Shown here in pieces: positions 10,355 to 22,581 of a stretch of 64,000 nt of DNA. Source of the DNA: Rachycentron canadum (Eukaryota; Chordata; Actinopteri; Carangiformes; Rachycentridae); contig CM076669.1 in the NCBI GenBank assembly GCA_038496675.1, forward strand, positions 14,091,549-14,155,548, read 5' to 3'. Made by a program: the position numbers and the translations under genes. Positions within the stretch are counted from its first letter, which is position 1. Each line of letters opens with the position of its first letter. Under the pieces are notes generated by a model. The model did no database searches. It was not told the origin of the DNA and was given only the letters and a program-made list of their open reading frames with translations.

Positions 10355-13300
10355 ATGTCGCTGTATGATGACCTCGGTGTGGCAGCCAGTGACACCAAGA
10401 CGGAAGGATGGTCCAAAAACTTCAAGCTGCTGCAGTCCCAGCTGAAGGTGAAGAAGGCAGCTCTGACCCAGGCTAAGGTGGGCAAACTCTGCACTGTTAT
10501 AGCACTGATACTGGTGAGGACAAGTGAGTGTGTGGATAACAGTGTGTGCACATGAATTGCGTTTCTGACCTACACTGACATTGAAAAGTGCTCAGAAAAC
10601 AACACAACACCACAGCGTGGGCACACTGATGTGCCCTAATGTGCATATATTCGATGGCTTAGTTTTGTGTGTGTGCTCATAGACGCAGCGGATGAAGCAG
10701 ACCACTGTCTTGGCTCCTGTCATTGATCTGAAAAGAGGAGGCTCCAGTGATGAGCGGCAGATCACAGATACTCCTCCACATGCTGCCGCTGGACTCAAGG
10801 TCAGTGTTAACCAGTGAACCAGGTTGTCAAAGCACTTAATTGCTATAAGTTTATAAAATAATGAGATCGTATCAAGTGGCTTTTTATTTTTCTTTTGAAT
10901 CCATAAGATTTGTGTCCAAGCATATGAAGGAAAATGTTAGGGTGTTATCTCAATGATATAATATAGAGCAGTGTGAGGCTGTGATGCAGCTGCACAAATG
11001 TAAATATCCACATGGAAATAACGTGTGTTACACTAGTCTAGTGCATCCTGTGTGTTTGTGCTTGCCTCAGGATGCCGTGCCCAGTGGTTTCTCCTCAGGC
11101 GATGTACTGATCCCATTGGCAGATGAGTATGATCCGATGTTTCCCAATGACTATGAGAAGGTGGTGAAACGACACCGAGAAGAACGGCAGCGGCAGAGGG
11201 AGCAGGAGCGGCAGAAAGAAATTGAGGAGAGAGAAAAGTACTGCCATGCTTGTTGATTTTCTTCGAACAGAGAGAAAAACACCTGCATTAATGAAACCCA
11301 CCAGAATATAGTGTAGACATAATTGTACAAATTGAATACTGTAACTAATCTACCCTTCCAAGAGAATAATAATTGATCATAGGACTCATTGTTTTTTCCT
11401 ATTTCCGTGGGCATCTTCATGCACCTGTAGCCGTAGCTGTATTTGCCATGTGATTCAACACAAAACTCTTGTCTGAATCTGAAACTTGTGTTGCAGGAAG
11501 AGAAAAGACAGACACGACGGTGGAGCTCCAAGCGGTTTCTCCCGTTTCCCAGCAGCAGAGGGCGACTCAGACGAGGAGGAGGAGTACGAGAAAGAGCGGA
11601 GGAAAAGAAGTCAGTATTTCTTACTGATTGGCTTTCAATTTATTATTATTGTATACAGAGTACTAACACTTTGTTTCGTTTAAAAACCAACAAGATCTGA
11701 ACTGATCTAAATTCAAAGACAAACTCAAAGAGTTTTCACTATATCCCACATGTGGTGGAGGAAACAAAGTTTGACATACAATTGATTTTTCAGCTGTGTA
11801 TCACAGTTTCAGAGTCATTATTTGTTTGTCTCTCCCAGGTATGGGTGGAGCAGCCATTGCACCTCCTTCATCACTTGTGGACAGAGATGGTAGGTATGAT
11901 GATCTGTCAGGGGAAACTGTGTTTTGTCAGTTTTAAATATCAACACAGCTGAACCCCTGCCTGTACAGTAAACTCCAGACTCATTAAGGAAAAAAATCAG
12001 CAGGAATCAGTAGGAATATAAATGATGTTGTTAGAACGTGGAAAATACTTATTTACCTGTGTAAACACTTGTCTCTTTGAAGTTTTGACAACAATTAATA
12101 AACAAGACAAGTAAACCTACATCTCAGTGCAGCAGCTACATGTCAGTGGTTCGGTTTTTCTGTGTGATCAGGCTCCTCTTCATACTCCTATGAGGATGAA
12201 AGTCGTCCTGCCAGAGGCTCGAAGGCTGCCATCCCTCCACCAATGTACGAGGACTCGGACCGGCCACGTTCCCCACCCGGACCCACCAGCTCCTTCTTGG
12301 CTAACATGGGGTGGGTGGGACACACATACACATACACAGACAAACACAGCAGTCAGACAACTCACCTCGTAGGATCTTGAGCTCCATACATTTCAACTGG
12401 AATGAAAAAGATAATGTGTATTTTTTATCCATCAAGTTTTTAATTTATTAGCTACTAGATATGAACCAACTAGTCAATAAAAAAAGTATAATAATATAAT
12501 ATTGTATATAATGATAATAATAATAGTAATAATGTAATTATATAATAACAATTAGAGAATGGCTATATATTTTAATTTATTAGGCACAAATGGCAAACAA
12601 GTACCTAATTAGCCTTTTAATTGTGAGGACTGGAAGCTTTTCTTTGTTATATGTCATTTATATTAAAATGAAAATCTTTGGGTTTTTAACAGAAAATGTG
12701 TAAATAAAAATAATTAGACTTGAAGAAATTGCAATGTTTTTTTTGTTTTTTTTTTTAAACAACAAATGTTGAATTGATTTTTCAAGAAAATAATCTGCAA
12801 CTTCTCAAAAATAAATGTAATTTCAGGGTGGTTTCACTGCTCACCTGTATGTTATTAACTTGAATGAACTAATTAAAATGTGAATTAATAGCATGAACAA
12901 ACAGCTCAAATGCTTTTTAAAAACACGTTTCTCTCCCTGTTTATTCCCACAGAGGTACGGTGGCCCATAAGATCATGCAGAAATATGGCTTCAAAGAAGG
13001 TCAGGGCCTGGGGAAGCACGAGCAGGGTCTCAGCACGGCGCTGTCTGTGGAGAAGACCAGCAAGAGAGGTGGAAAGATCATCATAGGTGATGCTGCAGAA
13101 AAACGTAAGGACGCTGTATTATATATATGTTAGTGTTCTCCAGTCATCATCACTTTGTCGCCTTCTTAATGTGTTTGCGTTCAAGCCTTGGTCACCTGTC
13201 AACAGCATGACAGGTGTCATCTCCAATGTTGTGCTGTGTCTCATATCTGATGTGTTTTTGGTTTTTAGTTGTGACAAATACATTTTATCTTTCCTTGTGT

Positions 13301-16300
13301 TTTTGCTCTGCGCTCATCAGTGTCACTTTAGCATCACTCAACTGATTTACTGTGACTTTGTGCGCACATTTTATTTTACTTTTTTCATTTTGTGTACGTG
13401 TGTGTGTGTGTGTGTGTGCGTGCGTGTGCTTGCGTGCGTGTGACTGAGCAGCAGGGTCCAGTCTGTCAGGTGTCGCTGAGACTTCAGGCGGAGGCTTCGC
13501 AGGTTGGCCTCCACTCCATTTTTCTCTCTCCCATATGCAGAATGTGCTGTCACACCTATCTTTAATTCTAGAAGTGTGTGCGTCTGTCTGTGTGTGTGTT
13601 TGCATGTGTTTTATCCACGTGTGTGTTTATCTGTCACTCCTAGTAACCAAATTGATGCTGTTTGTCTGTTCCCAAACCTTGCCACTGAGATGTTTTGTAT
13701 TAAAAGCTGCTGTAGAAGAGTTTTGCATGTTTTTCCTGCTGGATGTGTGTTAGCAGTGTCCACACTCTCCAACTCTGCAGTCTGCACTCATGTTGTAGTT
13801 TTGTTTTTGTTCGTCTACTTTGAATGTGGTCTTCGTTTACCACATAAAAAGGCCTGTTAGTGTGTAAATCTTCCTTCATTTTTCTTCTCTAATAGCTCTG
13901 CTTCCCATTCAGACTCTCCTGTGTGTGTGTGAATTTTTGTGTGTGGATTAGAAGATTGACATCACTTCCTGATGAATAGTAAGATATTTTCATTTTTAAA
14001 TGAAACCGTGTTGGGACTAATCACACTGTGGTGGAGGACGATGGTAGAGGAGCTGGTCCTTCAGTCTGGCCCAGGACATGCATGTGATCACTCTGCGTCC
14101 GAGTGATCAGATCTCACATTCGTCCTCAATGCATCTTGGGTGCGTTCACACCTGGAGTTAGAGCTGTCCACTGTTCGGATCACCCGAGACAAATGTTAAT
14201 ACCAGGTCTGAACTGGGCCTGAGAGTACAGGTGCAGCACATTAGCTTAAAGCTTGAAGACTACAAACAAATGGGATGTAAATGAGTGAGTTTTCGAGGTG
14301 CTGGTAGTTGGATTTTTTCACCTTTAGACAAAGCCAGGCAAGGAGTTTCCCCCTGTTTCCAGTCTTTATGTTAAGATAAGCTAACTAGCTGCTGACTGAA
14401 TGCATTTAATCTTCTCATTTAACAGAAAGTGAATAAACATATTTCTCAAAATTTAAAAGCTTTGTTTTAAAAAGTAGAATTCATGCTGAACTAGTCTCTA
14501 TGTGTTGTCTGTGATATAAAACATGAAACTAGGTCGTTTATCAGGGACCTTATAGTATGGAAACACACAAAACAAACTGTAGATTTAATGGCTAACAAAA
14601 TAGATAATATAGATAAACACCATTTTATGCTGAAGTGAAATGAAAAGTGAAGTGGTGTGAAATTCAGTCAACTTTTTCCTTTGCAGTGACAGCTTTTGGC
14701 CTCTGGGGGTCATGGGTGAAAGTCAGATTCATCACTGCCTTGTTTTCAGCAAACCTGTTTCATGAACCCTGTTATCAGTCCTTCATACAGTACAGAATGA
14801 GAGAATACAGTCATGGTCTTCTTGTTCTCACATTAGTAATGACACTCAAAGACACGTGCCCCCTGATTACCAGCCTGAGGACAGTCAGTATCTGTCTTAA
14901 TGTGTGTGACCACAGACTGAAAAGTTTAGATATGCTGTGTATGTACAGTATAAATATGTGTATACCTGTATATGTTACCATCTGCTCTTCTGCAAAGTAG
15001 TCACTTTTCAAGGAATACTGAGTTGTCAGCAGCGTGTGTAACACAATAAAAACACTAATGTGACAGACATGACACCTTAGAAACTAGATACAGTATTACA
15101 GCAAACACAGAAGGCCATTTGCAACAGCATTCGAAGAAAACATGGGGAATTGTTTTATTCATCAAACATATTGACCAAAGCTCCTTGTCTTGAACAGTAC
15201 ACCACGATACAGTTTGTCATTTGACAGCTTCAGTTGCTCCTACCAGCTCACCAGCAGCCGTGACGAAGAAGAAGCGTTAACCTTGTGTCTGTTTCCGTCC
15301 AAATAGCCGACTCCAAGAAGACGGAGACAAACCCGCTCACAGAGATCCTCAAAAACCCAACCAAAGTGGTGCTGCTGAGGGTACGTGTGTGTATGTGGGT
15401 GCGTGCGTGTGTGCGTGCTGCACTTTCAACATGTTGATGCTGGAAATAATGGTGAAAATGTCAAGTCTGGAAATCACATGAAGACCTTGTAAAAAGTGCA
15501 GAAATATTTGGTTTATTAATTAATGACCTAAATCCCTTCAGAAATCCCATTTCGTTATCTTCCATAGGCCCATGTCTTATGTATATGTGTTTGTTTTATA
15601 GAACATGGTTGGCCGAGGAGAGGTGGATGAAGACCTGGAGGGAGAGACGAAGGAGGAGTGTGAGAAATACGGCAAAGTGGTTAAATGTGTCATTTTTGAG
15701 GTGAGAGAAGTGAATCGCTGAGATTGACTTGAAGTCAAAGTAGTCCAACGGGACAATCACAACAACGCCCTATTCTTTCTCAGATCGCAGATGTTCCGGA
15801 TGATGAAGCTGTCAGGATATTTCTGGAGTTTGAGAGGGTGGAGTCAGCCATCAAAGGTCAGTGTTGTCAACCCAGACTGAAGCTGCTTCTGTAAAACCCG
15901 AACACATCAGAACAAACGATTTAGAAACGATCCTTTTTGAGCAAAGCAGCAGATCTGACTTTGGAAGAACACCTGCACCAGGTCCAGGAAGGTCTCAGAG
16001 AAACATCTGGATCACTGTCAACACTGTAAAGCTGTCTCTACTGTACAGATGGTCATGGTCTCAGAATGGAAATATCCAGTATTTTTATTGAATTCACAGA
16101 GTCGTCTTGAATATGGAAGCAGTTGTTTCATGATTTAAAGATCAACTTTATGTAATTGTATCACTTCCTTCCCATTATTGCATAACTGCTCCAATATTGT
16201 GGGTGAAAGTGTGTCCCATTCTAAATGAGTCGGCCCAGATCAGAAACAAGGTGCAACTCGCCTCCCTGAGGTGTTACATCATATGTGGCCCAGCAACCCA

Positions 16301-18595
16301 GTCGTCTCCCTGCGGCACCGGTAGAGCCGCGCTTACATCACAGCTCCAAGAAAGCAGGACAGACACTCAAGGAACAACACCGAGGGTCACAGTCAGAAGG
16401 TTTTATACTGAAGTGTCACTGGAGTGGATGATGATGATGATGATGAAACGTTTTACTGCTCCCAGAGAAGAGTGGTTGCGTTGCACCATTGCGTGCTATT
16501 CCTCCATATCAGGTCATGTGCACATAGTAACAGGTCGGAGGTTAACTCAAGGGTTCAGTCCCAGTAAACCTGGTGTCTTTCTTTGACTGAATGAAAGTTA
16601 GATATTACTTTTTTTTTTAATTGTTTTGTGTCTCAAAAATTAGTTTCCTGTAATGATGGTGAAAGTTTATTTTAATTTGGCCTTTGAACTAAATGCTAAC
16701 ATACACAGTACTGACATGATGATGTTCACCATCCCCTGCTTAGTTAGTTTGTATTTCAGTGTATTTGCGTTCCTGTAATTTGAAAATTAGTGCAGCTGAG
16801 GCTTAGAGGAACATCATCAGATTTTCAGGGGTTACTTTTGGACAAACTGACATTGGCAACTTATCAGAATCTATTTTAGAGCACGCTCACAGCACACTTT
16901 CATGTTCACTTCCAACAGGTGTAAAGAGAGGTAGGGCTGGGTACTGCCACTGGTTTTCCAAATCGGTTCAATTCTGATTCACAGGGTCCCGATTTAATGC
17001 GATTCCCCATTCAATGATATTTACAGGTTTGCTTGGATATGAGTGAATCTCATGGAACTACTGCTGTAACCTGTTAAAAATACAGTTGTGTTTACGTTAC
17101 ATGAAACCTATAAAGCTGTGACCACCACAAACATGACCTACAGGTTAGACACGCATCTCAAGAAATAATAGGTAGATAACTAATATGCACTAATATACCC
17201 TGGTGCATTGGCTACAGAGTGTATGAGCAGCTACACAGGGATTCTTCTGCTTGCACATCTTTCATATAACTTTAATTTTGTCCACCCCTTTGCTGTTTTT
17301 GTAGTTTTTAAATTGTGTTTTTACAAACACACATCTGCCTTTAGACCGATGACCTCAGTGGAGCTGCGTCTGCCATGTTTATGTCTCTCATCTGACCAGA
17401 TCTTTGGGGGCGAGAAGTGTGGTCACATGAGACTGAGTTACAGCCTCGTATCTAAGGGAGACTGTAAAATTAGGTTTACTAAAAGATGGATTGTGGGATT
17501 TTTATGAAGAGAGGATCAACACAAACTTCCCTGGGCTTTGCGCCTGATGATGTCAGTCCAGCTGTGCATTATCAGTCAACACCACAAAAGAAGACTGTGG
17601 CTAGGTAGTTAAGGTTGCTTGGAAACATTAGCTCGTGATACTCTGAAGTGTTGACAGTAAAGAACACTGACATTAGACCTGCTCTTTTCATGTAGTGTGT
17701 TCATTTTAACCAACTCGGTCAACTAGGGCCCAGTGGGCTCCCAGACTTCCTGCACACTGGGGGGAAAACCCCGTTGTGTTGGTGCTGTAATTGTACAGCA
17801 CCAACACACACTTTGTTTTGTATGTCCAGTGTCAGCAACCTTCTAGGACAATGGATTGGACCCATTATTGGATTGGGACACACAGAAATAACATGAGGTT
17901 GTTCACTTCACTGATAAAATGTACACAGTCAGACGGGACAGACTGTACGCTGCATCGCACTTGTCCTTTAGAAAGGAAGGTTGGTGTCTGCTGTATAATG
18001 CTGCTGCAGGCATAAACGGGTAACAGTTCTGCAAAACCACATTGATGTCATATTCTTCCCTTTTCTCAGAATGGCCCAAGAAGGAGAGCAAAAAGAAAGC
18101 TGTTTTTCTCTGTGGACCTATCATTTCTCTCTCTATCTCTCTCTCTCTATCTCTCTCTGGTGGTGTTGCAGCATCGCTCAGCTGCTCAGCACTTTATTCC
18201 ACACATCAAATCATTTCCTAGAAGAACAGCAGATACGGAAAAGTCCTTGGAGCTCAAAATAAAAGTCTACCATGAAATTCATGGTAGACTTTCATGAAAT
18301 TTCCATTTCCATGAAATTTATGGTAGACTTTCAGAACATTCTTGTCAAAGCCCCTTTGCAGGAGCTTGTCAAAAGTCATTCTGGGACACTGAGGAGTATC
18401 TGAGTGGAGAGTTTGTGGTTTTCTGTTGTTGAAAGGTTTATCTATGTACTTGGTACAGTCTGACCTTAACTGTTCTCTCTCTCCTCTGTAGCCGTGGTGG
18501 ATCTGAACGGACGTTATTTTGGCGGCCGGGTTGTCAAGGCCTGCTTCTACAATCTAGACAAGTTTCGGGTTTTGGATCTTGGCGAACAGGTGTGA
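10355..18595 (+). CDS. rbm17: Splicing factor 45 (RNA-binding motif protein 17)
   Basis: Nuclear splicing factor that helps select 3' splice sites and contacts spliceosomal proteins through a C-terminal U2AF-homology motif (UHM). Exons: 10355-10477, 10683-10799, 11071-11237, 11497-11609, 11839-11889, 12172-12310, 12953-13104, 15307-15380, 15602-15700, 15784-15856, 18492-18595. The GT-AG junctions and phases (0,0,2,1,1,2,1,0,0,1) agree throughout, giving 1212 nt and 403 aa against 401 in human. Residues 1-41 (MSLYDDLGV...) are nearly identical to human; then come an Arg/Glu-rich helix (about 110-160), a G-patch (about 237-285) and the UHM (about 305-403). The RYF motif that binds ligand Trp is at 377-379. 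Most divergence from human is in the low-complexity linker of exons 5-6. Confidence 0.97.
11071..11609 (+). CDS. rbm17: rbm17 exons 3-4: charged helical region
   Basis: Exon 3 (11071-11237) encodes DAVPSGFSSGDVLIPLADEY and a long run of alternating Arg/Glu/Gln (KRHREERQRQREQERQKEIE). Exon 4 (11497-11609) continues with KRKDRHDGG, an acidic DSDEEEEYE patch and ERRKR. The exon 3 donor splits a Lys codon (GAAAA/GTACTG). This charged segment is conserved in SPF45 and likely forms an extended helix. Confidence 0.93.
12953..13104 (+). CDS. rbm17: rbm17 exon 7: G-patch domain
   Basis: Encodes GTVAHKIMQKYGFKEGQGLG followed by KHEQGLSTALSVEKTSKRGG. The conserved glycines and aromatic of the G-patch (YGF-GQGLGK) are intact. 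G-patch domains in this family act in nucleic-acid binding or helicase activation. The donor is C/GTAAGG, phase 1. Confidence 0.95.
13105..15306. other. rbm17 intron 7 with repeats
   Basis: A 2.2-kb intron. It holds a (GT)n tract (13398-13440), a probable dispersed repeat around 14030-14235 (CACCCGAGACAAATGTTAAT region, a type I recognise from fish genomes but cannot classify), and a reversed copy of the dispersed family described at 51160. No coding similarity. Confidence 0.6.
14290..14475 (-). repeat. Dispersed teleost repeat, family 2 (reverse copy)
   Basis: The reverse complement reads TTTTGAGAAATATGTTTATT, then a GCTTATCTTAACATAAAGAC stretch, then TGGAAACAGGGGGAAACTCC. This matches the copies at 51160, 58236 and 63438. 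Confidence 0.65.
15307..15856 (+). CDS. rbm17: rbm17 exons 8-10: most of the UHM domain
   Basis: Exons 15307-15380, 15602-15700 and 15784-15856 encode NPTKVVLLRNMVGRGEVDED, then a segment ending CEKYGKVVKCVIFE and DDEAVRIFLEFERVESAIK. This is the RRM fold of the UHM with an acidic helix A (EVDEDLE) suited to binding basic UHM-ligand motifs. The final strand and the RYF motif are in exon 11. Confidence 0.95.
15857..18491. other. rbm17 intron 10
   Basis: The longest rbm17 intron (2.6 kb). Contents: a short (GAT)n run at 16427-16446, a GGGCTGGGTACTG...AATCGGTTCAATTCTGATTC segment at 16930-17030 resembling a widespread fish MITE, two perfect short palindromes (17776-17807 and 18262-18292), and a CT-rich tract near 18125-18160. 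No coding exon is supported. Confidence 0.6.
18492..18595 (+). CDS. rbm17: rbm17 exon 11: UHM C-terminus and stop
   Basis: Encodes VVDLNGRYFGGRVVKACFYN and LDKFRVLDLGEQV, with TGA at 18593-18595. GRYFGGR carries the R-x-F signature that separates UHMs from ordinary RRMs. The acceptor is cctctgtag. One difference from the human C-terminus is Gly for Ala in LGEQV. Confidence 0.96.
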
Positions 18596-18790
18596 TGTTT
18601 CCCTGGCAAGCTACACCAACTCCAACTTGTACATAAACCTTTTTTTATATTTCCTGAACAGCAGCGATCTGGATACAGCGATGATGAGTCCACCTTCTAG
18701 ATTGTTTTTGTTTTTTCTTTTTTTTCCTGTGATGAAAAATGCCTTTATGTCAAGACAAAATAAACAGTCTAAACTCTATCAAACTGTGTC
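18596..18790 (+). terminator. rbm17: rbm17 3'UTR and poly(A) signal
   Basis: AATAAA at 18759-18764 lies 164 nt after the stop, preceded by a T-rich tract and followed by T/GT-rich sequence. This gives a very short 3'UTR. Confidence 0.75.
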
Positions 18791-20690
18791 AAATTGAAAA
18801 ATTTGCTCTTTATTTATGTGTCATTATTCCACGCATTTGTTTTTTTGTATCATTAAGAGTCAGAATAGCTGATTATTCTCTGAAATTCAGTATTACACTT
18901 GTAAAAAATCATAAATCAAACTCAAACTTTGACATGTCTTGTGGATCAGCTCGTAATATCCAAGAAGCCTAGTTTCCTCTGGATTTCGTCTGACATAACA
19001 CAGCTTCCACAGTAGTGCTAACACATCTCTAGGGCCAGATAGTCTTAACTTAGCCATGATGGATTGTGGGAAGGGGACTGGGACAGTGAATGCAGCCCCA
19101 GCCTCATTCAGAACTTATGTAAGTGCGCTGAAAGGGCCCTGGAGGAGGCGTCCCAGCGGAGCAGGTTTAGTTCAGATCAGAGAAACATAAATTAGAAGAG
19201 ACCCATTTGAACGATTTTATTCTAAAAATTATATCACAGGGAAGCAGGGGTCAAAAGTCAAAAGACTGTGTAAAAACACATTTAACCTGGTGTGAAAAAA
19301 GAAAAACTATCCTGCTTAAGCAGAAAACAGTTTTCTCAGTGTGTTTCTGTACTATTTGATTAAAAAAGTAAAAGTTATCAATAACTATTTTTCAGAAGAA
19401 TAAATCTGATCTTTCTGCTGCTGTTTTGAAAGTGTAACAGTAGTTAAAAGAACATTCCTTTAGTTTGAAAAGCTGAAAATATGAAATACAGTTTCCAATA
19501 CAAAAAGCTAAAATGCTGAATTCCTGAATGTGATTTTAAATCAAGTACAAAGATTAACAAAAGAAAATGCACCAGTGTCCATTCTGGGTTTTAGGGTCAG
19601 CAGCAGGTTGTTTTGGTCACAGCCTATAGTGGTGGTGTGTATGTGTGTGTATACATGTCAGAGCCAGACGTGAGACTGATGTTGAGAGCGTGTCATGAAC
19701 GTGCACAGCGGAGTGGAGTGGTGTGATAGGCTGTCAGTGGCCCATTAAACCCTGACCTGAATACCAGTGGGTGTGACATGAGATGAGGTTAAAGGTTCAT
19801 GATGCTTGTGGCTTAAAGTGGCTGAGGGGTCACCGTGTGTGAGCTTGTGTGTGTGTGTAAAGTGTGTGTAATGGCAGGGACTGTGGGCTGACATGGATAT
19901 GTTGTGTCAAACCTCTGAGGACAACATCAAAGATGAAAAATCAAGACAAGGCATTGCTTAAAATGAATGAGTCAATGCATTTTAATACAAAATTATTTCA
20001 ATTATGGTACATCATGCCTTTGGTGTTTTCTTGCTGGAGAGACAGTATCTAAGGTAGATACTTGAGTGTTTATAAAAGTGCAAAATGTACTGTATGTAAT
20101 GTAAGTATTATAAGTTATCTGTCACACATATTATTTATAATATACTCATGCATTAGTGTGTATAAGCAGCATTTAGCTGTTTGAGATGGATGCGAGAGTA
20201 GAAAAAGAACTGCAAAGTGATTTCTTTAACTGAAACAATCAGAGTTTAGAGTCAAAGGTAAACATGAAGCAGCTTTCAGTTTTTATCTGACTCATGTCAA
20301 ACTCCCAAAGAACTCAAGATCAGCCATTTGCCATTTTTATCAAGTTAAACCAGTGTCTATTATGTCATTCACTGCACTATAATTTTTATTCTCCTGTTTT
20401 ATTTTTATCATCTATTTTAGCACTTTCAATGCTGTATAATTATTCTCTGTGTTTCTTCTCTTAAGGCCTATATAAAGCACTTTGTGCTTAAGAAAATGTA
20501 AACAACATGACACAGAGTTCAGATAGGTACTGCTTTTTTGTCACAGATCATGTGATCTGGATAAACCCACACACTCATTCCATTTAATAAGATGCAACAG
20601 AAATATTCCATGATTTCCATGTCTTGTGTTTTCCAGTACAAGTGAGTAATGAACTAGGAGTAAAAGTTGGGATAATGGCTTCTACTGTAG
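18791..20690. other. Intergenic, rbm17 to pfkfb3, left part
   Basis: AT-rich sequence without gene, tRNA or recognised repeat. There is a short GT tract at 19846-19858. Open frames here are small and unsupported. Confidence 0.5.
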
Positions 20691-20693
20691 CTT

Positions 20694-21166
20694 TAAAGGT
20701 CCCATCTTTCACTTCTCCAGTGTTGATATCCATAAGATGATATATTTGTGGTTTTAAGAACCAAAGCTCCTCTCTCAGGCTTCTCTCTGGAGCTCTAGTA
20801 ACAACAGGTCAATTCAGCCAATCAGAAGAGAGGATCTAAGTCTCTCTTCTGATTAGCTGACTGTTTTCTAAGTGAGCCAATAAAAATATAGCACATTTAA
20901 TTTAAACACTCAGAGAAACCAAATCCTACAATGTTTGATGGTGGGTCCAGGTGGGCAGGGATTGTGGTGTGGCTGAGGGTGGTGACTGCTTTGTTGTGAC
21001 ATCACAAAGTTCCAGAAATCCTGACAGCTGGTTTTAACGCTTAGTTTCTGAAAACAGGCTGTGAGCATTTCTCTGTGAACTGAGACCTTTGATACTTTCA
21101 TAGTATTAATATAGAACCTAGACCTGATTTATAATCAAAGAAGACATGGAGGTTGACCTTTAAAGT
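20694..21166 (+). repeat. Dispersed MITE-like repeat, family 1, copy A
   Basis: Starts TTTAAAGGTCCCATC and ends GACCTTTAAAG, short inverted termini. It shares long blocks with the copies at 49961 and 60299, for example TCTCTCTTCTGATTAGCTGA, AGAGAAACCAAATCCTACAA and AGAACCTAGACCTGATTTAT. Non-coding and about 470 bp, probably a non-autonomous DNA transposon. Confidence 0.8.
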
Positions 21167-21449
21167 ATGTTTGTATGTTAGTATGAGTCAATTAACATCT
21201 ATCATATATAGAAATATGGAAAACTTGGTCCAAGACAAGGTTAGAGTCAAAACTAAAGGCAGAGAGGCAGCTGTATCACATGTATAGGGTGTGGTTTAAC
21301 ATGTACTGGAAACAAAACAAGGTAATAGTGGTCCTAAGTTTAAGAGAGCCAGAAAATAAAAATGGGTCTTCAGGTGCATCAAACGTCAACAGGCTGAATC
21401 TGTTTACTATAATGGTTCAGAGCCAAGGAGCCGCTACAGAAAAACCCTG

Positions 21450-21499
21450 TCCCCTGAGTCCCCCTGAGTCCCCCCAAATCCCCCGAGTCCCCAAGTCCC
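21450..21499 (-). promoter_or_regulatory. G-quadruplex-forming motif
   Basis: The minus strand carries five runs of 4, 5, 6, 5 and 4 guanines separated by loops of 4-5 nt (C-runs at 21489-21492, 21480-21484, 21470-21475, 21460-21464 and 21451-21454), plus flanking GGG runs. This exceeds the usual G4 consensus. The complementary strand could form an i-motif. It lies about 2 kb upstream of pfkfb3; any role is inference. Confidence 0.7.
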
Positions 21500-22545
21500 T
21501 GACCTTTTTGCTTTTTTTCCACTAACACAATCTTAAAACTTAGAAACCGCATTTGTGTTCCCAAATTTTATCTCTCCAGTGTTTCACTATCAGAACAAAC
21601 ACAAGCACCAAACACCAGTCACCATTCTTTCAGATGGAGAGGTCATGACCTAATTTGTCCATGTACAAATTTCTTCTTTCTACAATTGTCATGAAAGCAA
21701 ACGAAGGAAGTTTGACACATAAATATCACTGGTTCACTGTCATTGTCTTCTCTCTCACAGGCTATTTATTGGGGTGGTTCACAGGAACCAGTTTGTCTCT
21801 AATTAAACTCATTTAGGTAAACAGGATTTTTGGGAAAAAGTTGAAGTGAGGTCAGAGTATATATTTGTACAGTGAAACTCTAGACTGAGGCAACAAAGTC
21901 AGGTCACTAATAGTTTAATGTGCAAATCTCTATTGTTAAACACATCCTGAAAAGATTATTTCAAAGCAAAAGAGTGCAAAAAGAGTGATGTCTGCAAGGT
22001 CGGTAATAAGGGTCATAGATGCACTTTAAGTCACTTTGACAGATTTTATGTCCATTCATTCAGTTAGAAAGCTTTTGATATATTGTTTCAGAAAAATATT
22101 CCAAAGTCATTGTTGTATTAGATGGGGTGTGTGTGTGTGTGTGTGTTTTCATCTCATCTGAACCAAGCAAGGTGTCACAAAGTTCAGGCTGAAACTGCAA
22201 ACCAGCAGAAACACAGTGAGCAGTTATATTTAGTCTGTCCAGATGCTGTAAAAGGCTGAAAGGATTGGAGATTAACAACAACAGTATAAATGAAAAGGCC
22301 AGGCTGTCAGAATTTTTGAGGTCCACACTATTTAAATCCTTTCTGGAAAAAATGGTGTATACACAATTTTAACTGAACTTATTTTAATATAATTTATCAA
22401 GGGAGTCTGGTGGCTTCCTCAACAGTCTTGATTTCACTTAAATGGGAAAGTCTTTGGTCAATCAGGGCTTTTTAGGTTGAAACCAAATCTCTTAGTATAA
22501 ATTCTATCCATTATGGCTCAATGGGACAGAGTCCAGTATGTCGAA
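21500..22545. other. Intergenic upstream of pfkfb3
   Basis: No gene seen. There is a GT microsatellite at 22123-22146; otherwise it is AT-rich unique-looking sequence. Confidence 0.5.
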
Positions 22546-22550
22546 GCGCA

Positions 22551-22581
22551 GTGGGGCACGTGCTGCAGCGGCACGTACACC
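22551..22581. promoter_or_regulatory. pfkfb3: Candidate tandem hypoxia-response elements upstream of pfkfb3
   Basis: GGGCACGTGCTGC and GCGGCACGTACAC lie within 30 bp, about 0.9 kb before the pfkfb3 ATG. Each contains a (A/G)CGTG HIF core, the first palindromic. Mammalian PFKFB3 is a known HIF-1 target with paired HREs in its 5' flank. The same GCGGCACGTAC string recurs at 23899-23909 in intron 1. Function is inferred. Confidence 0.4.
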
